Notes: generated from the sequence alone by a model not told the origin. A stretch of 64,000 bases of DNA from Lentilitoribacter sp039986595 (GCA_039986595.1 JBDWQJ010000011.1:1-64000); one strand, 5' to 3'; shown: positions 7,155-16,207, counted from the stretch's first letter. Program-made: numbers and translations.

Positions 7155-7597
7155 TACCAGCTACCCTCATTTTTCATTGAAGCCCAAGGCTCTTGTGCGG
7201 GCAACGCATCGCCTTCCTGCAAAAGCTCGATAGAAATGTCATCAGGTGATTTAACAAACGCCATGCGACCATCACGTGGCGGACGATTGATTACAACGCC
7301 TTGCTCCATCAATTTTTGGCAGAAGTCATAGATGTTTTCCACCGTGTAAGCCAAATGCCCCCACGAACGACCCGTTGCGTAAGTCTCATCGCCTTCCCAG
7401 TTATATGTCAGTTCAAGCGTCGGTGTTTCATTCTTTTCAGCTTCGTCTTTATCTTGATCTGCGGCAAGGAATATGAGTGTGAATTTACCCTCAGGTACTT
7501 CTTTTCGCCTCACTTCGATAAGGCCCATTTTGTTGCACCAAAAATCGAGAGATTGATCCAAATCAGTTACGCGGATCATTGTGTGTAAGTAACGCAT
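7154..7597 (-). CDS. gloA: Lactoylglutathione lyase (glyoxalase I)
   Basis: A protein of about 147 residues in the VOC fold that isomerises the glutathione-methylglyoxal adduct. Likely metal ligands are the His in YLHTMIRV, Glu in LELTYNW, His in GHLAYTV and Glu in ISIELLQ. The start at 7597 gives the common rhizobial opening MRYLHTM; an ATG three codons earlier (7606) lies only two bases from GGAAGG. It is the first gene of gloA-gloB, with the extensin-like gene overlapping behind. The 230-base gap upstream faces the divergent EAL gene. Confidence 0.95.
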   Translation of the reverse strand: MRYLHTMIRVTDLDQSLDFWCNKMGLIEVRRKEVPEGKFTLIFLAADQDKDEAEKNETPTLELTYNWEGDETYATGRSWGHLAYTVENIYDFCQKLMEQGVVINRPPRDGRMAFVKSPDDISIELLQEGDALPAQEPWASMKNEGSW

Positions 7598-7850
7598 TGT
7601 ATTCATCGCCTTCCATAAGTATCAGTATTGGCCCTATATTGTCATAGTCACTGAGTGATTCAATATTAACTATTTAAAGCTAGCTTTACGCTAAGTATTG
7701 TTGGTTAAGAGCACTTTTTTTGTATTGGTACTGTGAATATTACAGGGTTATTCATCGCTCGCAATCTCAGTTTCTGTTTTCCACCTAAAATTAGCGTGGA
7801 GCAAATGGATTTAGAGGCTTACACCAGCACAAGGATTGTTGGAGTGTACT

Positions 7851-9422
7851 TTGAGACTTGCAAATTTCTTTAGAACCAAACTGGGTTCCCTTGTTGCAAT
7901 CATCGGAATTACAGGTTTGTCTGTAGCTGCAACAATCGCTACATATGAGACTATTCATATGTGGAAAAATAAAGAATATCTCAACGAACTAAATCAAAAG
8001 CTTTTAACCCGCGCCGAACTTGCAGCTGATTATGCAATCATCACACTGAACGAAACTGCAGAAGCTGGCTTTACCACATGTAGCGATGTTAGCATGGGTG
8101 GTCTTGCCGAGACAATTTTCACAAAGAGCAATATCAAAGACATTGCTATTTTGGATACAAAAGGCAATTCTGTTTGCTCTGTTATCAGTGGCCGGCGCGC
8201 AACATTCCCAATTGATATATCACTAAAGAAACGGTTTCCTACCTCAAATGATCGCATTAATTTTGTTGAAGTCGGCACAGGTTCAGATGGCGTCATTGGG
8301 ATCACTTGGCAGTTTGCAGACTTTGGCCTAATGGCACTTATCAATATCGATACGCTATTGTTTGACATCTTCCCAATGGATTGGCGCGATAATTCAATCG
8401 CAACAATTGGCTTTGATAAAAACGCGCTGATCGGAACGCATGACAGCACGATGCATGCGGGCTTGGTGAATAATCCTGACACCGAAATCATTTCCTATCA
8501 AGCACAGTCTAGCAGATATCCACTCAACGCTGAGCTGGCTGTGGGGCTCAAGCAACTTATTATGCACAATAGAGAAGACGAAAACTTCTTTATAGCAGGT
8601 GGCGGCATTTTAGGCCTCTTATTCGGATTTTTGATCGCCCAACTTTTGGCGCGGCCAGAGAACCCGATCACGGAGATCAAACGCGGCATTGATGCCAACG
8701 AGTTCGTGCCCTTTGTTCAGCCGTTATTTGATTTAAAAGACCTCAAAATTATCGGTGGCGAGGCACTGATGCGCTGGCGAAAACCTGATGGATCAATAGT
8801 CCCACCGTCTCAATTTATCACGCTTGCAGAAGACAGCGGCCTGATTGTGCCTATGACGCGTTCGATCATTAAACAGACGCTGAAACACGTTGATGATATC
8901 TTGGTCCGTGATCGCAGCCTGAAAGTCTCATTTAACGTTACGCCACAAGACTTGGTGAGTGATGGTTTCATTATCGATTTGGCTTCTATCGTTTCGGACA
9001 GCCGGGTCAACCCAGATCAAATTGTGCTAGAGATTACCGAGCGTCAAGAAATAAAAGATGAGCACAAAGCTGCTGGTGTAATTCAATCATTAAAATCACT
9101 TGGCTATCGCATCGCGCTTGATGACACTGGAACGGGCCACAATGGGCTATCGTATATTCAAGATCTCAACGCTGATATCATGAAAATCGATAAGAAATTC
9201 GTCGACTTCATTTCAGATGATGGCGGCACGGAAATTGTACAGATGCTGGTGCAGCTGGCTAAACGCATGAAAATGCAAACCATTGCCGAAGGCATTGAAA
9301 CCGAAGATCAAGCGCGCATTCTCAACAAGCTTGGTGTTGATCAGGGACAAGGTTATTACGTTGCAAAACCTTTAGAGCCTGAGGAGTTCTGCATGCAGGT
9401 TCGAAAACAAGCTCTTAAATAG
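7851..9422 (+). CDS. CSS-motif EAL-domain c-di-GMP phosphodiesterase
   Basis: About 523 residues. Order: membrane helix (about 10-32), periplasmic CSS-type sensor with a CSD near residue 75 and VCSV near residue 103, second membrane helix (about 243-262), cytoplasmic EAL domain from about 280 to the end. The catalytic signatures are intact: GGEALMRW, FNVTPQDL, LEITER, DDTGTG, MKIDKKFV, EGIE and QGYY, so it should hydrolyse c-di-GMP. In the CSS family the disulfide state of the two cysteines controls activity. No ATG exists before the first membrane helix. TTG at 7851 is preferred because GGAG lies six bases upstream; TTG at 7836 and 7839 lack a spaced site. Confidence 0.93.
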   Translation: MRLANFFRTKLGSLVAIIGITGLSVAATIATYETIHMWKNKEYLNELNQKLLTRAELAADYAIITLNETAEAGFTTCSDVSMGGLAETIFTKSNIKDIAILDTKGNSVCSVISGRRATFPIDISLKKRFPTSNDRINFVEVGTGSDGVIGITWQFADFGLMALINIDTLLFDIFPMDWRDNSIATIGFDKNALIGTHDSTMHAGLVNNPDTEIISYQAQSSRYPLNAELAVGLKQLIMHNREDENFFIAGGGILGLLFGFLIAQLLARPENPITEIKRGIDANEFVPFVQPLFDLKDLKIIGGEALMRWRKPDGSIVPPSQFITLAEDSGLIVPMTRSIIKQTLKHVDDILVRDRSLKVSFNVTPQDLVSDGFIIDLASIVSDSRVNPDQIVLEITERQEIKDEHKAAGVIQSLKSLGYRIALDDTGTGHNGLSYIQDLNADIMKIDKKFVDFISDDGGTEIVQMLVQLAKRMKMQTIAEGIETEDQARILNKLGVDQGQGYYVAKPLEPEEFCMQVRKQALK

Positions 9423-9578
9423 CCGCTATCTGTTCAGATACACGACAACCCACAAAGTCATCACAGATTTGCGAAGAGACGTGATTTTCAATTGCGCGCT
9501 GAATACGTCATATAAGATTGCAGTTATTGATACGACAAACAGTGTCAGAAAGAGTGCAAGCTAAATTGGGGGTGCCGC

Positions 9579-10811
9579 ATGGCAAGCGTAACAAACGTAA
9601 AATTTGAAGGTTCATTGAACGAAACACTGGTTGCACGGCTGCATTTGCCAGAAGGCACAACGCATGCTTATGCTATTTTTGCCCATTGCTTCACCTGTAC
9701 AAAAGATATTCTCGCTGCGCGTAAGATCGCCGATGAATTATCAAAACGCGGCATAGCCCTGCTCCGCTTTGATTTCACCGGATTAGGCGCATCGTCTGGT
9801 AGTTTTGAAAACACAACCTTTACCTCAAATATCGGAGACATATTGGCTGCAGCGCAGTTCTTGCGCGCCAATTATGAGGCACCGAAAATCTTAATCGGAC
9901 ATTCATTGGGTGGCGCAGCGATCTTAGCAGCAGCTGGAGAAGTACCCGAAGCCAAAGCCGTTGCCACAATCGGCGCACCAGCTGATGCTGATCACGTGAT
10001 CCATAACTTCGGATCGCACCTTGCTGAAATTGAGGAAAAAGGCATTGCCGAAGTCAAGCTCGCTGGTCGCCCATTTTCAATCAAACAGGAATTTGTTAAA
10101 GACCTTCGCTCTCATTCTGTCACAGTAGAAGAGCGCGTTGCAAAAATGAACAAAGCCCTGATGGTTTTGCATTCACCGATTGATAACACTGTTGGCATTG
10201 AAAACGCGGGTAAGATTTATTCAGCAGCAAAACACCCAAAAAGCTTTGTCTCCCTTGATACCGCAGATCATCTATTATCAAGTTCAAAAGACGTGGCTTA
10301 TGTTGCTGAAGTCATCTCCGCATGGGCTACTCGCTATGTGGACTACGATTATAAAGCTGCGCAAAACCCTGTGATTGATGGTGCAGAGGTTAGCGAAACC
10401 AAAGACGGTAAATTCCAAAACTCTGTGCGCGTTGGCAAACATTCTTTGATGGCCGATGAGCCCGAAACCGTTGGCGGCCATGATACAGGTCCAAGCCCAT
10501 ATGATTATTTAAATGTCGCGCTTGGCGCCTGCACCTCCATGACAATTCGTATGTATGCTGACTTTAAAAAGATCCCACTGGATCGCGTCACCGTTAATGT
10601 CACACACAGCAAAACCCACGCTGAAGATTGTGCGGAATGTAACTTAGAAGAAGACACTGTGGGTAAGGTTGATCGCTTTGAGCGCCGGATTAAACTCGAA
10701 GGAGAATTTGATTCAGAAACGCGGGATAAGATGTTGAAAATTGCCGATAAATGCCCCGTACATAAAACACTTGAAGCAAACTCAGCGATTGTTACCAAAT
10801 TAGAAGACTAG
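9579..10811 (+). CDS. Alpha/beta hydrolase fused to OsmC-family peroxiredoxin domain
   Basis: 410 residues. The first ~250 form a serine hydrolase with nucleophile Ser109 in GHSLGG, an acid in HSPIDN and His in TADHLL. The last ~145 form an OsmC/Ohr domain with the two redox cysteines in LGACTSMTIRMYA and KCPVHKTLE, expected to reduce organic hydroperoxides. The fusion recurs in proteobacteria, and a joint role such as releasing then reducing lipid peroxides is often supposed but not proven. The first cysteines in AHCFTCTKD and the CAEC pair are additional. GGGGGT lies before the ATG, and a strong terminator follows. Confidence 0.93.
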   Translation: MASVTNVKFEGSLNETLVARLHLPEGTTHAYAIFAHCFTCTKDILAARKIADELSKRGIALLRFDFTGLGASSGSFENTTFTSNIGDILAAAQFLRANYEAPKILIGHSLGGAAILAAAGEVPEAKAVATIGAPADADHVIHNFGSHLAEIEEKGIAEVKLAGRPFSIKQEFVKDLRSHSVTVEERVAKMNKALMVLHSPIDNTVGIENAGKIYSAAKHPKSFVSLDTADHLLSSSKDVAYVAEVISAWATRYVDYDYKAAQNPVIDGAEVSETKDGKFQNSVRVGKHSLMADEPETVGGHDTGPSPYDYLNVALGACTSMTIRMYADFKKIPLDRVTVNVTHSKTHAEDCAECNLEEDTVGKVDRFERRIKLEGEFDSETRDKMLKIADKCPVHKTLEANSAIVTKLED

Positions 10812-10831
10812 GCTTACTACCGACCAACATC

Positions 10832-10868
10832 AAAGCCGTTGCGACCTTCATTCGCAGCGGCTTTTATT
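10832..10868 (+). terminator. Rho-independent terminator
   Basis: AAAGCCGTTGCG (10832-10843) pairs with CGCAGCGGCTTT (10853-10864) over 12 bases with one G-T pair and a nine-base loop, followed by a T-rich run. It ends the hydrolase-OsmC gene and may also serve the convergent gene at 10872. Confidence 0.88.
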
Positions 10869-10871
10869 ATT

Positions 10872-11576
10872 TTAAAAACCTAGCAACCAGGCGACAAAGA
10901 AAAATAGTGGGTAAGGCATCACCCCAATGATGGCTGAAATCGCAAATCCTTTCGCTGAGAACACACCAGTCACCCCCGACATAAATGCGATGCCGCCGCC
11001 TCCACCGATCACAGCGTTGCCTGGAATATTGAGCAATGCAATCACACCCAGATATCGATATTTTACCAGCGTCACAGCAAATTTTTTCGACACACCTTGC
11101 ATCATATGATTTAGTTTTTCTTGCCCGCTCATATCCTGCAATTTGAGAAGAAACTTTGGCGCTTTTTCAAGACCAAGCCATTCTAATGCTTTGGCAAGTT
11201 TTGGTTTGGGCGCAAATTTTCCGATTACAAATGATGTGATAAGTCCAGCTGATGAAACCAGCACAATCATCGGCGCTATTTCACCGCCAAAAATGATCAA
11301 CAACCCGAAACCGATTTCTGAGGATGGCACAAACGGCAATCCAGATGTAATGAAATACACCACAAATACAGGCACCAATAACCAAACAAGAGGTATTGCT
11401 GAGGCTGACTGAGCGTCCAATCGGAGCGATGCAAACATCCAATTGCCGCAAATCACACCACCCACCATAAGTCCCACATAACCCAATACTATAAGTACAG
11501 ATTTGAAAGTTATCTTATTGAGTATATCGATTATCCACCCTTTAGAAGATTTACTCTTCAACTTCGGTGATCTCAT
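10872..11576 (-). CDS. Polytopic membrane protein, function unknown
   Basis: About 234 residues with five or six hydrophobic segments (VLIVLGYVGLMVGGV, VWLLVPVFVVYFITSG, MIVLVSSAGLITSFV and two near the C-terminus). An amphipathic middle region (KLAKALEWLGLEKAPKFLLKL) sits between them. The block RYLGVIALLNIPGNAVIGGGGGIAF recalls the re-entrant loops of DedA/VTT-type transporters, but the match is only partial. The reading frame opens back to 11654; the ATG at 11576 is chosen since it limits overlap with the preceding gene to 26 bases. No good ribosome binding site is seen, so coupling to the upstream gene is likely. Confidence 0.7.
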   Translation of the reverse strand: MRSPKLKSKSSKGWIIDILNKITFKSVLIVLGYVGLMVGGVICGNWMFASLRLDAQSASAIPLVWLLVPVFVVYFITSGLPFVPSSEIGFGLLIIFGGEIAPMIVLVSSAGLITSFVIGKFAPKPKLAKALEWLGLEKAPKFLLKLQDMSGQEKLNHMMQGVSKKFAVTLVKYRYLGVIALLNIPGNAVIGGGGGIAFMSGVTGVFSAKGFAISAIIGVMPYPLFFFVAWLLGF

Positions 11577-11832
11577 AGGAGCGCGGAATACCTTGCGTTG
11601 TCTCAAACCAAGTAGAAGCCTTTGTTCGTTTTTGATGCGCATCAAAAGATGCACGATCTTGAAAGACCTCAGCCACCATCAAACGGTTTTTGACTTCGGA
11701 AGACGGAGTGACTTCAAATGAGATACACCCTATTTCCGCATGTGTTAACGCGATGTGCTTTGGCAATGCATTTAAAACACTATCCCAGCGTTCTTGCGGG
11801 ACATCTAAATATCCGTTCAGATGGATTTTCAT
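11551..11832 (-). CDS. ABM-superfamily quinol monooxygenase-like protein
   Basis: A 93-residue ferredoxin-like alpha-beta domain of the antibiotic biosynthesis monooxygenase group. It opens with a beta strand (MKIHLNGYLDV), then HxALTHAEIGCISFEV, MVAEVFQDRASFDAHQK and a final hydrophobic strand. These small dimeric proteins act on quinones or haem, or serve in stress responses; no substrate can be read here. Its end overlaps the membrane protein gene downstream, so the two form one unit. Confidence 0.75.
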   Translation of the reverse strand: MKIHLNGYLDVPQERWDSVLNALPKHIALTHAEIGCISFEVTPSSEVKNRLMVAEVFQDRASFDAHQKRTKASTWFETTQGIPRSYEITEVEE

Positions 11833-11859
11833 GTTTGAACCAACCGTAAAATTTGATAA

Positions 11860-12201
11860 TTATTTGACTCTGATGGTGATCTTATCCAAATAAATCTCAA
11901 ATGTCTCTTTGCCTTTTTGCTTTGCTGTGAAAACAACTTCCCGAGCAGGTACCTTTTTCCCGCAACGTCGGCTTTTCGTCACCCCCGTTTTACCTGTCGA
12001 AAATGTTCCAAGACTCGTTTTGGGTAAGCGAAGATATGTAGGTGGTGTAGGATTATCGCAACCATTTGGCCTGACGCCCTTGACCACAATACTTTGACCA
12101 ATCCTGATGGTAACCATCTTTTTAAGCGTTATCTCATTCGCCATGGTTTTCGATGTTATTAAAATAAATGAGAGCATCAATATTGTTAAAAAAAATCGCA
12201 T
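11860..12201 (-). CDS. Small exported protein of unknown function
   Basis: About 113 residues with a typical signal peptide (MRFFLTILMLSFILITSKTMA, cleavage near residue 21). The mature part begins NEITLKKMVTIRIGQSIVVKG and contains two cysteines, in PNGCDNPTPPTY and SRRCGKKVP, which could form one disulfide. It is Lys-rich and predicted to be all beta strand. ATG 12201 rather than 12207 gives the cleaner signal sequence. It is on the minus strand and divergent from fhs. I do not recognise a named family. Confidence 0.7.
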   Translation of the reverse strand: MRFFLTILMLSFILITSKTMANEITLKKMVTIRIGQSIVVKGVRPNGCDNPTPPTYLRLPKTSLGTFSTGKTGVTKSRRCGKKVPAREVVFTAKQKGKETFEIYLDKITIRVK

Positions 12202-12271
12202 ACCCAACTCCTATCGTGAATAAAAAATTGCAAACAAAGGACTAGTAAAAGTGTAAAATATCAAACGAGAG

Positions 12272-12285
12272 TTGTAAATTTACAA
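12272..12285. promoter_or_regulatory. Perfect palindrome upstream of fhs
   Basis: TTGTAAATTTACAA is self-complementary over 14 bases. It lies between the secreted-protein gene and fhs, about 97 bases from the fhs start. It could be an operator for either gene; no regulator can be named. Confidence 0.35.
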
Positions 12286-12381
12286 AATGTCCTTTTAAAA
12301 TAAATTATCGTCTTTTTCAGGCAAGTATTTTGATATTTCTCAGCCTACATTCTCCCCAACTACAAATCTAGGGAGCTAATA

Positions 12382-14058
12382 ATGGCCTTTAAAACCGACA
12401 TTGAAATTGCGCGCGAAGCCAACAAAAAACCGATCCAAGAGATTGGTGCAAAGCTTGGTATTCCTTCCGACGACCTTTTGCCTTTTGGGCATGATAAAGC
12501 AAAAGTTTCTGCTGAATTTATCAAAGCTCAAGAGGGCAAAAAAGATGGTAAGTTGATTCTCGTTACTGCAATCAACCCAACACCTGCAGGTGAAGGCAAG
12601 ACAACAACAACGGTTGGTCTTGGCGATGGTCTAAACGCGATTGGAAAAAACGCTGCGATCTGTATTCGTGAAGCTTCACTTGGTCCATGTTTTGGTATGA
12701 AGGGTGGCGCCGCAGGCGGTGGTTATGCTCAAGTTGTTCCCATGGAAGACATGAACTTGCATTTCACTGGTGACTTCCATGCAATCACATCAGCGCACAA
12801 TCTTTTATCTGCAATGATTGACAACCATGTTTATTGGGGCAACGAGCAAGAGATCGATATTCGCCGCATCGTATGGCGTCGTGTGATGGATATGAATGAT
12901 CGTGCATTGCGCCAGATCACAGCATCTCTTGGTGGCGTTGCAAACGGTTTCCCGCGTGAAGCTGGCTTCGATATCACAGTTGCATCAGAAGTGATGGCGA
13001 TCTTGTGCTTATCCAACAATCTTGAAGATCTGCAAAAACGTCTTGGTGACATCATCGTTGCTTATCGTCGTGATCGCACACCAGTATATTGCCGAGACAT
13101 CAAAGCTGATGGCGCAATGACAGTTCTTTTAAAAGACGCAATGCAGCCGAACCTTGTTCAAACACTTGAGAATAACCCTGCCTTTGTTCATGGCGGCCCA
13201 TTTGCCAACATTGCGCACGGCTGTAACTCTGTTGTTGCCACCAAAACTGCGCTTAAACTTGCAGATTATGTTGTGACTGAAGCCGGATTTGGTGCTGATT
13301 TAGGCGCTGAGAAGTTTATGAACATTAAATGCCGTAAAGCGGGTATTTCACCTGATGCTGTGGTGCTTGTTGCAACTGTTCGCGCCATGAAAATGAATGG
13401 TGGCGTTGCAAAAGCGGATCTTGGCGAAGAAAATGTTGATGCTGTAGGATCAGGTTGCGCAAACCTTGGCCGTCACATCGAAAACGTTAAATCATTCGGT
13501 GTTCCTGTCGTGGTTGCGATCAACCATTTCGTCACAGACACTGATGCTGAAGTGCAAGCGGTTAAAGACTATGTCGCAAGCCTTGGCACAGAAGCGATCC
13601 TTTGCAAGCACTGGGCGCATGGTTCAGAAGGCGTAAAAGACCTAGCTGAACAAGTAGTCAAAATGGCTGAAAGCGATATGGCAGCCTTCCATCCACTTTA
13701 TCCAGATGACATGCCGTTGTTTGAAAAAATGGAAACAATCGCAAAACGCATCTACCGCGCTGATGAAGTTTTGGCAGATAAAAAAATCCGCGACCAGCTG
13801 AAAGCTTGGGAAGCTGATGGATATGGTAACCTTCCGGTCTGCATGGCGAAAACTCAGTATTCGTTCTCAACGGATCCAAACTTGCGCGGTGCACCGACAG
13901 GACATTCCTTGCCAGTTCGTGAAGTTCGCCTCTCTGCTGGTGCTGGCTTCATCGTTGTGATCTGCGGTGAAATCATGACCATGCCTGGCCTGCCACGCAA
14001 ACCATCTGCTGAACAAATCATGCTCAATGATGATGGTCTAATCGAAGGCTTGTTCTAG
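12382..14058 (+). CDS. fhs: Formate-tetrahydrofolate ligase
   Basis: 558 residues, full length. The enzyme joins formate to tetrahydrofolate with ATP, giving 10-formyl-THF for purine, formyl-Met-tRNA and one-carbon metabolism. The P-loop PTPAGEGKT is at residues 66-74, followed by TTTVGLGDGLNAIGK. Other family blocks include GGAAGGGYAQVVPMEDMNLH, TGDFHAITSAHNLL, GGPFANIAHGCNSV and FGADLGAEKF. GGGAG lies before the ATG. The gene is monocistronic with a terminator about 100 bases downstream. folD, which interconverts the product with methylene-THF, lies 21 kb away. Confidence 0.98.
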   Translation: MAFKTDIEIAREANKKPIQEIGAKLGIPSDDLLPFGHDKAKVSAEFIKAQEGKKDGKLILVTAINPTPAGEGKTTTTVGLGDGLNAIGKNAAICIREASLGPCFGMKGGAAGGGYAQVVPMEDMNLHFTGDFHAITSAHNLLSAMIDNHVYWGNEQEIDIRRIVWRRVMDMNDRALRQITASLGGVANGFPREAGFDITVASEVMAILCLSNNLEDLQKRLGDIIVAYRRDRTPVYCRDIKADGAMTVLLKDAMQPNLVQTLENNPAFVHGGPFANIAHGCNSVVATKTALKLADYVVTEAGFGADLGAEKFMNIKCRKAGISPDAVVLVATVRAMKMNGGVAKADLGEENVDAVGSGCANLGRHIENVKSFGVPVVVAINHFVTDTDAEVQAVKDYVASLGTEAILCKHWAHGSEGVKDLAEQVVKMAESDMAAFHPLYPDDMPLFEKMETIAKRIYRADEVLADKKIRDQLKAWEADGYGNLPVCMAKTQYSFSTDPNLRGAPTGHSLPVREVRLSAGAGFIVVICGEIMTMPGLPRKPSAEQIMLNDDGLIEGLF

Positions 14059-14156
14059 GGATAACGCTCTAGTCATCGGGCGGGCGATTTTCCTAAATCA
14101 TGCTCATGATGATGACCTACACGACGGTCTGATAAACGAATATTATGTTAAAACAC

Positions 14157-14194
14157 AACTCCACCACGAGGCAGCTCATGGTGGAGTTTCTTTT
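14157..14194 (+). terminator. Rho-independent terminator downstream of fhs
   Basis: AACTCCACCA (14157-14166) and TGGTGGAGTT (14179-14188) form a perfect ten-base stem with a 12-base loop, followed by TTTCTTTT. It lies about 100 bases after the fhs stop. Confidence 0.85.
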
Positions 14195-14278
14195 GGTCAT
14201 TAGCTATATTTTAAATTGCTGGTTACTTCCAGTGATATAAGATAAAGTATCTTATTATCAAAAATATCAAAGGTTAAT

Positions 14279-15052
14279 ATGTCGTTGCTATCCAGTATTG
14301 AAAAAGCGATCGTTAAACAACGCCGCAAACGTGTCTCTAATCAAATGTATGAGCGTTATAACGGAACAGTTCAATATGGTGCATTTAAAGGGCTGAAGTT
14401 GGATGGACGGTCGAATGTGTCCCGCGGTCCACTCGGATTAAAAATATTTGGATTATATGAACCATCTGTTTTGCATGAAATTACCAAACGCCCGGTATTC
14501 GGCGATCTTGTGAACATTGGTGCCGCTGATGGGTATTTTTCACTAGGGCTCTTGAAAGCCGGTATTGCAAAGCGCTCTATTTGTTTTGAAATGACCGAAG
14601 AAGGACGAGCTGCAATAAAGCGTAACGCAGAGATGAATGGCCTAACTGATAGGGTCGTGATTCTTGGCCAAGCAAATCAAGATATTGCTGAACAGTTGGC
14701 TGCGGTAAATTTTGAAAGTGAAAATTCATTGGTGTTATGTGATATTGAAGGTGCCGAATTTTCTCTATTTACACCCAATTTTCTCAACACACTTAAAGAC
14801 AGCACTATTATCATCGAGATACACGATAAAGTTCACGGTATGGACCCTATTAATCGGGCCAATCTGATTGATCTACATACACCGAATTTCGATGTAAAAC
14901 TTATTATAGCTGAGCCTGCCGATTGGAGCGGGATCGCGGATCTTGAACAATTAACAGACAATGATCGCGCTTTAGTTACATCTGAAGGCAGAAAAGCTAT
15001 TGGTGAATGGTTGTTGGCAACGCCAAAACACTTAAAATCAGAGCCTAATTGA
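14279..15052 (+). CDS. SAM-dependent methyltransferase-like protein
   Basis: 257 residues. A Rossmann-type motif I reads LVNIGAADGYFSLGLLKAG near residues 79-97, followed by an acidic end of strand 2 (CFEMTEEGR) and VLCDIEGAEFSLF, which resembles the FkbM-type motif with Asp-Ile-Glu-Gly. The C-terminal half has IIIEIHDKVHG. FkbM-type enzymes methylate sugars or peptides; the substrate here cannot be inferred. There is no signal or membrane segment. It is a lone gene with an AAAGG ribosome site and its own terminator, between fhs and a convergent LysR gene. Confidence 0.78.
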   Translation: MSLLSSIEKAIVKQRRKRVSNQMYERYNGTVQYGAFKGLKLDGRSNVSRGPLGLKIFGLYEPSVLHEITKRPVFGDLVNIGAADGYFSLGLLKAGIAKRSICFEMTEEGRAAIKRNAEMNGLTDRVVILGQANQDIAEQLAAVNFESENSLVLCDIEGAEFSLFTPNFLNTLKDSTIIIEIHDKVHGMDPINRANLIDLHTPNFDVKLIIAEPADWSGIADLEQLTDNDRALVTSEGRKAIGEWLLATPKHLKSEPN

Positions 15053-15171
15053 ACATAAAACTGGTGTAAATATGGTCATGCATGTCCATGGGCGAGTGTC
15101 TTGGATCGACGAACCATACTCAACTATGGAAGCCTGCTCTAGGGCCAACGAGTCAAAGCATGGAAATTTAT

Positions 15172-15204
15172 ACCTCTCGTGATAAAAATTACGGGAGGTT
15201 TTTT
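15172..15204 (+). terminator. Rho-independent terminator
   Basis: ACCTCTCGT (15172-15180) pairs with ACGGGAGGT (15191-15199) with one G-T pair, followed by a T-run. It ends the methyltransferase transcript just before the convergent LysR gene. Confidence 0.82.
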
Positions 15205-16096
15205 ACTGACCAAACCCGTCAAATAACACACTGATTTCATCTGAAAATAAGCGCATGCGCTTGTTAAGGCGGCGGTTTTCAGCGTGGATGAGATAAATAC
15301 CCAAATCGCTATAGGCAATTTTTGGCAGAACTTCCACAAGCTCACCTCGATCGACATGCGCTTGCGCGACAAAATCCGGCAACCGGCAGATACCCAAAGA
15401 ACGTAGTGTTGCGTCAATGAGAAACATACCACTATTGCAACTCATTGCAGATTGGAATGGGAATATAACAGGCTTGTTTTCCTTGCTGGCAAATTCAAGT
15501 ACATTCCGCTTGGCAATTCCCGAGCCTAATATTTTATGGTCGGATAATTGGGTAAGATCTTTTGGCATGCCGTGCAGTTCGATATAGGCTTTGCTAGCGT
15601 ATAGTCTGTGTTTTGCATTGCCTATATGTTTGACCGAAAATGCGATCGGTTTTTTCGTCGTAATTCGAATAGCAAAATCATAGTTTTCATGCTCGAGATC
15701 TATAAATCTATTTTCAAACGTCAGTGTTAGTTGTATCTCAGGATATTTCTCACTGAAATCGAGTAAAAACCCACGTAGGCTAGATTGGCCAAATTCCTGC
15801 GGCACAGAAATGGTCAAAGAACCGCCGATGCGATGTGCAACATCTTTAAAATCGGTATCAATCTCATCCACATCACTCACAAGGCGCGCAGCTCTTTGAT
15901 AAAGCTCCCTGCCCGTTGTGGTCACGCTCCAGTTGCCCGGCTCTCGATTGATAAGCTTGGCGGAATACCGTTCTTCTAATAGCGCAAGTCGGCGACTGAC
16001 GGCAGATTTAGCAATATTCATTTTGCCCGCGGCTTTAGAAATACTTTCATTATCAACAACTTCAACAAACAATCTGAAATCTTCTATCTGCCCCAT
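15203..16096 (-). CDS. LysR-family regulator, divergent from CDGSH/GltS-like gene
   Basis: 297 residues. The N-terminal helix-turn-helix is FRLFVEVVDNESISKAAGKMNIAKSAVSRRLALLE and the sensor domain follows from about residue 90. It has the look of the CrgA/DsdC-like branch with the block RLINREPGNWSVTTTGRELY. GGAG before the ATG sets the start. Divergent from the CDGSH-flavoprotein gene over a gap of about 110 bases that holds an inverted repeat, so it most likely controls that gene and itself. Confidence 0.93.
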   Translation of the reverse strand: MGQIEDFRLFVEVVDNESISKAAGKMNIAKSAVSRRLALLEERYSAKLINREPGNWSVTTTGRELYQRAARLVSDVDEIDTDFKDVAHRIGGSLTISVPQEFGQSSLRGFLLDFSEKYPEIQLTLTFENRFIDLEHENYDFAIRITTKKPIAFSVKHIGNAKHRLYASKAYIELHGMPKDLTQLSDHKILGSGIAKRNVLEFASKENKPVIFPFQSAMSCNSGMFLIDATLRSLGICRLPDFVAQAHVDRGELVEVLPKIAYSDLGIYLIHAENRRLNKRMRLFSDEISVLFDGFGQ

Positions 16097-16110
16097 ATAA
16101 TACTCCTATC

Positions 16111-16127
16111 GTTCTACTTATTAGAAC
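16111..16127. promoter_or_regulatory. LysR-type operator
   Basis: GTTCTA and TAGAAC form a perfect inverted repeat across five bases, containing a T-N11-A core. A further half site TAGAAC occurs at 16163-16168. Both lie between the LysR gene and the divergent flavoprotein gene, the usual place for the recognition and activation sites of such regulators. Confidence 0.62.
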
Positions 16128-16207
16128 ACAGTGTGCTTTATTGAAGACTTATCATCAGAATTAGAACTTGTTAAGCTGTGGTGAGAATATTTCATCGGAG
16201 GACGATC

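Noticed and set aside
7676..7687. Palindrome AAAGCTAGCTTT before the EAL gene
   Set aside because: Short self-complementary sequences are frequent; there is no supporting half site or regulator.
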